64,000 bases of DNA from UBA1127 sp034422455 (lineage in GTDB: Bacteria; Chloroflexota; Dehalococcoidia; Lucifugimonadales; UBA1127), in the NCBI GenBank assembly GCA_034422455.1, contig DAOUJQ010000003.1, positions 1 to 64,000 on the forward strand. Direction: 5' to 3'. Numbering within the stretch: position 1 is the stretch's first letter; every line of letters begins with the position of its first letter. Positions 59,008 to 64,000 of this stretch are shown here, piece by piece. The translations under genes and the position numbers were made by a program. The notes under the pieces were generated by a model. It was not told where the DNA came from, made no database searches, and worked only from the letters and a program-made list of their open reading frames with translations.

Positions 59008-62000
59008 CTACTCCTCCACCACCGCGCGCCATGCGCGGTACATCGACTCGTAGTGCCTGCGGGCGATGAGGTGTTCGCTGTAGTCGGCCTCCTCAAAGCG
59101 GGAGATGAGCTCATCCAGGGCCTTCTGGGGCACGGGCAGACCCCGGGACACCAGCAACAGCTCGATCTCCCGAGGCGTCATCTGGTCGAGGGGGGTGTTG
59201 GTCCTGCCCGAGGCCCATTCCAGGAAGACGTTGTAGAGACGGACGATCTCCTCCCGGAAGTCCACCACTCGGAGGGCCCCGGAATCGCTGGCTGGGAGAG
59301 AGGCCTCGTTGCCTGCAAACTCCGCGGAGACGCGGCGCTCGCCAATCTCATCCGCGGCCCACCGGAGGGCGCAGGCGCCGTCGTCGCCGGTGATGAGAGC
59401 CTCGGGCTCCCCGCCGTTCACGGCGGCGCGGACCTCCACACCGGCGATGGGGCCGCCATCGGCGTCGACGACCGTTACCGAGACGCCCACGCTCTCACCG
59501 ACCCCCCAGACGTTCGGGAGGTCCGCCGCCGGCTTGTCGAACGCCATGGCGAGGGCGACCCGCGCGCGGGTCTCGGCTGCTTCCTCGTCCTCGGCATCTC
59601 CCTCGCCGGGGCCCAGCGACTCCTCGGCGGCGGCTGTCTCACGGCGGCGCGCCAGGAACCCGGGCACAGGCACGAGGCGCATCCGGCTGCCCGCATAGCC
59701 CGCGGCGGCGAGGGCGGCGACGGCGCCCGGAGCGCCGACCCACAGGAGCCAGTTGAAGCCCAGCGGCGTCACCGGCACGCCGATGAAGTAGGTGAGGGGC
59801 ATGTGCCGTTCGTCGCCGTCAAAGGTGAACGTGAGGGGGAGGGTGAGCGCTTCCTCATCGTCGGGCACAGTGACCTCGAGCAGGGCGAAGCCAAGCCCGT
59901 CGGCGGCCAGCACCGTGCCGTCGTCCAACCGCATGGCGGCCCGGCGGACGCCCTTCCCCCTGTCGTCCAGCAGCTGGACCTCCAGCACGGCCAACTCACC
60001 GGGCCTCACCTTGTCCAACGGGGTGACGGTCATGTGGACGGCGGACTTCACCACCAGGGACGCGCCGGCACTGACATCGAGGCCGGGGGCGGCGACGGTC
60101 AGATCGCCTGTCCCAAGCGGTGCATCATCGGGCACCTGGTGGGTGTAGGCGAACGCGCCCGTGTCGTCCGTCTGCACAGCGCCAGAGCCGTCCACCGTCA
60201 GCTCGATGTCCGACGCGGGGCGGGCGCCGAGCAGCACCGTGCCTCGCAGGGTGACGGCGTCGCCGCGCGCCACGGGCTGCAGCGGCTCCAGCAGGATGCG
60301 CGGGACGCCGACGACGACACTGGCAGCGGCGGAGCTCGGCGCCAGGTCCTCCGTGCCGGAGAAGGCGACCTCCACGACAAGCGGCGACTCGTGCGGCGAG
60401 TCCGGCATGGCCTCGTCAAACCGGGCCACCGTCTCCCAGCTGAAGGCGCCGCCGGCATCGGTGGTGAGAGTGAGCGGAATGTCCCCAGCGACCTCGACGG
60501 CAGCGTCCGGCACCGGCTGCCCGTTGATGTCCCGCAGCGTCCCGGCCACGGTGAGGCTCTCACCGTCCCTGACGATGCCGGGCGCGTCCAGGCTGATCGA
60601 CGTGGGCGCCAGCACGGAGAAGGCAATCCGGGCGGAGCTCGGCACGATGTAGTCGGCGCCGGGATACAGGACGGAAAGGGAGTGGGGTCCCGTCTGGAAA
60701 AACGACTCATGCTCGTACTGGAACGCGCCGTCGTCGTCCGTCGTGACCGTAGCGATTTCGGCCCCGCCGACGTCGACGATGCTCAACGCCGCCTGTCCGA
60801 TGGGCACATCGCCGGCCCTGGTGAGGCGGCCGAAGAAGTTTCCACCATCCCCAAGCTCGATCGTGCCGGGGCCGTCCAGGGTCAGGAGGGCGGCCTCCCG
60901 CACGGCGACCCGCGCGGTGGCCGAGGAGGCGAGGATGGGGCCGTCGCCGTCATAGCCGGCGCGGACGGTGAACGGGCCGGGCGCGTCGAGCGTGCCCATG
61001 AGCTCGAAGGCGCCGGCGTCGTTCGTGAAGACCCGCTGCTCGGGCTGGTTGCCCACGCGGACCGCGACGCTCCGTCCGGTCAGCGGCTCGCCTCGGACGC
61101 CGTGGAGCGTTCCGGCGATGCGGAACTCCTCGCCGACCTCCACGGCGACGGGGGCTTCGACAGTCGTCTCCGTGGGGAGGGTGACCTCGAAGTCGATGCG
61201 GGCGCTGTTGTCCAGCAGGAAGGCCTGCCCCTTCAGCTCCACCTCAACCCAGTGGGGACCGGGGTCGGCGAAGACCTGGGTGAAGGTGAACCGGCCGGAG
61301 GCGTCGGTGGTGACGGGGTCCACGGCGCTGCCGTTCACGGCGACCGTGATTTCACGATTTGACGCGCCCCGCCCGGTGTCTTCATCGAGCTTGCCGGTGA
61401 ACACGGCTTCAACGTCCACCGGGATTTTTGAGGGGCCGGTCAATTGGAGGCCGGTCCCGGAAAACACGGTGATGTCGGGGTCGCTCCACGACTCGTTGAA
61501 ACCGTCCATTTCCACGGCGCGGGCCAGCAACTGGAAGTTGCCCAACTCCAGGGACGGCGGCAGCTGCACCTCGACCTCGTAGCGGCCGTGGCGCGTCACG
61601 GACTCGCCAATCTTCACGCCGCCGTGCTCCTTGGTCTCGTTCACGTAGATCTCGACCTTCATGCCGTCGACGAACCTACCGGTGACGGTGTTCACCCAGC
61701 CGCTCACGGTAAAGGGCTGCTGCCGCCTGATGTCCGACGGCGATTGGGTGATGGTGGTCACGGTGTCGAGCGGCGGGGGCGGGGGAGGGGGCTCAAAGAT
61801 CTCGTCGCGGTCGACGCGAGCGAGGGGGCCGTCGGCGCCTCCCGTGGGTTCGAAATCCACCCAGCCAATGCCGTTGAGTGCGATCTCCGCCCACTGGTGG
61901 GCCTGGTCCGTGTACACGGTCTGGGCGCTGCTCTCACTGCTGATGATCCAACCGGACACGACCCTGGCGGGGATGCCCACAGAGCGGGCCATGACGGCAA

Positions 62001-64000
62001 AGGCGGTGCTGTACACACCGCAGGTGCCCTCACGGTGGTCGAAGAGGAACCAGTCGACAGGGTCGCGCCCCGGGGGTGGGAGGTCGTCGAGGGAATCGGC
62101 AAAGCGGTAGGGGTAGGTGGTACTGAGATACGTCGCCAGCGCAACGGCCTTGCCGTAGGGCGAGCGGTGGCCGGCGGTGACGCGCTCCGCCAGCTCCCGG
62201 ACCCGGTTCGGCAGCGTCAGGGGCAGCTGGAGATACGTCGGGTCGGGAGCGACGGTCGCCCTGAAGAGCTGCTCCGAGTGGTAGACAGCTTCCCTGGAGG
62301 TATAGGAATACTCCGACGCGAGGTCCGCCAGGTGATAGGTGCCGCTGTATGGGAAGTAGTCCCCGCCCGCGCTGACATGCTGCAGGTCCGGAGATACGGG
62401 GGCTACCCTGAACGGCAGCGACTCGTAACCCTCAAGGGCGAACAAACGGATCTGATCGTTGTGTACCTGAAAGGAGTCCTGCCGGAACCCGAACAGGGAA
62501 GCGCTGCCGCGGCGCTCGAAGGGCAGGGGCGAAAACTTGCCGTCGCCGGCTGTGTACTGGCCCCAGACCGCATCAGGGACATTTTGGAGCCCATCGACGT
62601 TCAGGATGACGGGGTCCAGCTGCCGCCATCTTCCATTCTCGTAGACGTCGCCCACGGCAGTCCGCAGGTAAGAAGTATTGGCCGCGCCTTCAACCCTGAA
62701 CAACGGTATCGTAAGGAGACCAGGGGACTGCGCCGTTGTCGTTCCGGGAACCGTCGCGGCGCCCCGTTCGAGCGGGGCGCCGCCGCCCTGGCCCACCAGC
62801 GCGCTGCCGTTCTCCAGCCGCACCACTTCCACGCCCGACTCTTCCAGCGCCCGCAACGCCTCCTCAAGCTTCTCCTGATCGCCGGTCGGCGGGGCCTGCT
62901 CTGCAGCCCGTGCATTCGGGCCGCCCGGGGTCGGGTCGAAGGCGACCCAGCCGAGTCCTTCGAACGCCACCTCGGCCCACTGGTGGGCCTGGTCCGTGTA
63001 GACGGTCTGGCTGAGGGGCGTGGCGCCGATGGCCCAGCCCGAGACGACCCTGGCGGGAAGCCCGATGGCGCGGGCAAGGAAGACGAAGGCGCTGCTGAAG
63101 TTGCCGCAGGTCCCCTCCCGCTCCACGAAGAGGAACCGCTCGACGGGGTCCTGCACCTCGGGGGCCGTCAGCGCGTCCGACTCGTTGGCGAAGGCGTAGG
63201 CGTAGTTGGTGCGCAGGTATTCAGCGATCGCGTTGGCCTGGGCGTAGGGCGTCTCGTGCCCGGCGGTGATGCGGGCGGCGAGGTCGTAGACGGGCCCGCT
63301 GCGCGCCCACTCCGGGAGGCTTGTGTAGGGGGAGTCGATGGGGACAGGCCACTTCCCGGCCGCGTTGAGCTGGGCCTCAGAGTAGTCGTGGACGGACGCG
63401 GTCCATGAGTAGCTCCTGACGGGGTATTCGAGCGCGAAGACAGCGCTCTCCGGCAAGAACGTTCCGCGGACCGACACGCCCTCCAGGTGCGTCGACGTGG
63501 GCACCAAGCCCGTCAAGATTCGCAGGCTCACGTTGGGCAGGGTCGTGAAGGCCTGGACGGTGATGGTGTTCCGGCGGAGGATGCGGGGAGCGACACTTGG
63601 CGCGATGGAACCGTGCTGCACCTGCTGGCGGACCCAGTGCGGCAGCCGCGTCTGGGGCGCAGCCAGCCACTGCCCGTCAACGTAGACGTCGCCGACTCCC
63701 GACCGCAGCAGGGTCGTGAAGCTTGCGCCCGTCACCTGGAAGACGCCTTCCCGGTCCGGCTCCGCGCTCCGGGACGCCGTGGCGCCCGGAATGACCCCTG
63801 CAAGGTCCCCGAAGCGGAGGAGGCCGCTCCCGTTCTCCAACCGGGTCATGGGGCCGTAGGCGTCCAGCGCATCGAGGGCGGCGCCGCGGACCAGGGCGTC
63901 GGGGTCGCTCAACGCTATGGTAAGGGCGGGGACTGCGTCGAAACTCTGACGCACCCCAAGCACCTGTGCGGCGGCAGCCCGGATCGCCGGGTCATCGTTG
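59008..64000 (-). CDS. Giant transglutaminase-domain protein with two tandem catalytic cores (5' end off window)
   Basis: At least 1,663 residues; the frame is still open at 64000. The visible N-terminus (DDPAIRAAAAQVLG, ALSDPDALVRGAALDAL) looks like HEAT repeats. Numbering from the GTG at 63963, two transglutaminase cores follow: EREGTCGNFSSAFVFLARAI (Cys286), TDQAHQWAEV (His327), WVAFDPTPGG (Asp343); and HREGTCGVYSTAFAVMARSV (Cys648), TDQAHQWAEI (His689), WVDFEPTGG, with Glu705 where Asp is expected. Flanks of both cores are also similar (RLENGS, VGDVY), so the whole module is duplicated. About seven Ig-like repeats (730-1440), one transmembrane helix (about 1450-1475) and a DUF4129-like cytosolic end with LYNVFLEWASGRTNTPLDQM follow. 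It is the head of the MoxR/DUF58 operon and probably a cell-surface cross-linking or proteolytic protein. Confidence 0.85.
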   Translation of the reverse strand, partial: NDDPAIRAAAAQVLGVRQSFDAVPALTIALSDPDALVRGAALDALDAYGPMTRLENGSGLLRFGDLAGVIPGATASRSAEPDREGVFQVTGASFTTLLRSGVGDVYVDGQWLAAPQTRLPHWVRQQVQHGSIAPSVAPRILRRNTITVQAFTTLPNVSLRILTGLVPTSTHLEGVSVRGTFLPESAVFALEYPVRSYSWTASVHDYSEAQLNAAGKWPVPIDSPYTSLPEWARSGPVYDLAARITAGHETPYAQANAIAEYLRTNYAYAFANESDALTAPEVQDPVERFLFVEREGTCGNFSSAFVFLARAIGLPARVVSGWAIGATPLSQTVYTDQAHQWAEVAFEGLGWVAFDPTPGGPNARAAEQAPPTGDQEKLEEALRALEESGVEVVRLENGSALVGQGGGAPLERGAATVPGTTTAQSPGLLTIPLFRVEGAANTSYLRTAVGDVYENGRWRQLDPVILNVDGLQNVPDAVWGQYTAGDGKFSPLPFERRGSASLFGFRQDSFQVHNDQIRLFALEGYESLPFRVAPVSPDLQHVSAGGDYFPYSGTYHLADLASEYSYTSREAVYHSEQLFRATVAPDPTYLQLPLTLPNRVRELAERVTAGHRSPYGKAVALATYLSTTYPYRFADSLDDLPPPGRDPVDWFLFDHREGTCGVYSTAFAVMARSVGIPARVVSGWIISSESSAQTVYTDQAHQWAEIALNGIGWVDFEPTGGADGPLARVDRDEIFEPPPPPPPLDTVTTITQSPSDIRRQQPFTVSGWVNTVTGRFVDGMKVEIYVNETKEHGGVKIGESVTRHGRYEVEVQLPPSLELGNFQLLARAVEMDGFNESWSDPDITVFSGTGLQLTGPSKIPVDVEAVFTGKLDEDTGRGASNREITVAVNGSAVDPVTTDASGRFTFTQVFADPGPHWVEVELKGQAFLLDNSARIDFEVTLPTETTVEAPVAVEVGEEFRIAGTLHGVRGEPLTGRSVAVRVGNQPEQRVFTNDAGAFELMGTLDAPGPFTVRAGYDGDGPILASSATARVAVREAALLTLDGPGTIELGDGGNFFGRLTRAGDVPIGQAALSIVDVGGAEIATVTTDDDGAFQYEHESFFQTGPHSLSVLYPGADYIVPSSARIAFSVLAPTSISLDAPGIVRDGESLTVAGTLRDINGQPVPDAAVEVAGDIPLTLTTDAGGAFSWETVARFDEAMPDSPHESPLVVEVAFSGTEDLAPSSAAASVVVGVPRILLEPLQPVARGDAVTLRGTVLLGARPASDIELTVDGSGAVQTDDTGAFAYTHQVPDDAPLGTGDLTVAAPGLDVSAGASLVVKSAVHMTVTPLDKVRPGELAVLEVQLLDDRGKGVRRAAMRLDDGTVLAADGLGFALLEVTVPDDEEALTLPLTFTFDGDERHMPLTYFIGVPVTPLGFNWLLWVGAPGAVAALAAAGYAGSRMRLVPVPGFLARRRETAAAEESLGPGEGDAEDEEAAETRARVALAMAFDKPAADLPNVWGVGESVGVSVTVVDADGGPIAGVEVRAAVNGGEPEALITGDDGACALRWAADEIGERRVSAEFAGNEASLPASDSGALRVVDFREEIVRLYNVFLEWASGRTNTPLDQMTPREIELLLVSRGLPVPQKALDELISRFEEADYSEHLIARRHYESMYRAWRAVVEE

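Noticed and set aside
57772..61362. Long plus-strand open frame (about 1,200 codons) opposite the envelope operon
   Set aside because: Arg/Gly/His/Gln-rich shadow of the minus-strand membrane and transglutaminase genes, with no domain similarity.

Overview
The window is 64 kb of mostly GC-rich bacterial chromosome that includes housekeeping genes. It carries lepA, gyrA, gyrB, rny (RNase Y), rplI, plsY, a dnaB-dnaD-dnaC-like replication cassette and two type I glutamine synthetases. Around them lie oxidoreductases, amidohydrolases and an orphan peptide-ABC ATPase. The GC content, a DnaD-type protein beside a DnaC-type ATPase, a phosphatidylinositol-phosphate-synthase/PimA-like pair and the very dense short intergenic repeats are most compatible with Chloroflexota (Dehalococcoidia/SAR202-like). 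That placement is inferred from gene content; there is no rRNA gene here to confirm it.

Layout. 1-63 is the start of an NAD+ synthetase running off the left edge. 149-2182 is a nuclease-helicase (DUF2075). 2366-6456 holds a YihY/BrkB membrane protein and two glutamine synthetases. 6457-7697 is gene-free and full of repeats. 7698-10259 has an SDR, a truncated GIY-YIG nuclease gene and a type II restriction-modification pair with a remarkable GATC cluster upstream. 10425-15066 has OppF, a GYD protein, a second SDR, a VOC protein and a MetE-like protein. 15395-22275 has lepA, a zinc-ribbon protein, a 1.1 kb segment bounded by 35-bp direct repeats, DUF3224, a PHP phosphoesterase, rny and a DUF2007-like protein. 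23105-27320 has a TAXI-like protein, an ornithine cyclodeaminase-like protein, an amidohydrolase and a HAD hydrolase. 27542-32509 is gyrA/gyrB. 33098-39617 has an MBL hydrolase, a NodIJ-like exporter, a C26 amidase, an EEP phosphatase, a GNAT, PlsY and a B-box membrane protein. 40110-44319 is rplI-dnaB-dnaD-dnaC. 44354-45281 is an AT-richer two-gene unit with dCTP deaminase. 45407-47159 is a phosphoinositide-mannoside-like pair. 47383-50367 is an AT-richer three-gene unit (DUF262, HEPN-like, DNA methyltransferase) that looks like a defence system. 50664-51806 is a sterol-reductase-like protein and 52643-53386 a class II aldolase. 53449-64000 is a MoxR/DUF58/transglutaminase operon running off the right edge.

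How the parts work together. Housekeeping genes are high-GC. Several AT-richer islands (149-2300, 8700-10350, 17640-18600, 44340-45290, 47370-50600) carry nuclease, restriction, regulatory or defence-like genes and look acquired. Between genes there are several families of short palindromic repeats. One is an 80-120 bp element with terminal and internal inverted repeats (seven copies), followed at 45-130 bp by a conserved G-rich tail (eight copies counting one partial). Every copy whose orientation can be told lies on the + strand, which suggests a link to replication polarity.

The strongest candidates for something undescribed are the structured repeat plus tail, the DUF262-HEPN-methyltransferase unit, the nine GATC sites in 90 bp upstream of the restriction-modification genes, the 35-bp-repeat-bounded segment, and a helicase loader made of two fused DnaC-type ATPase domains, the first with a degraded Walker B.
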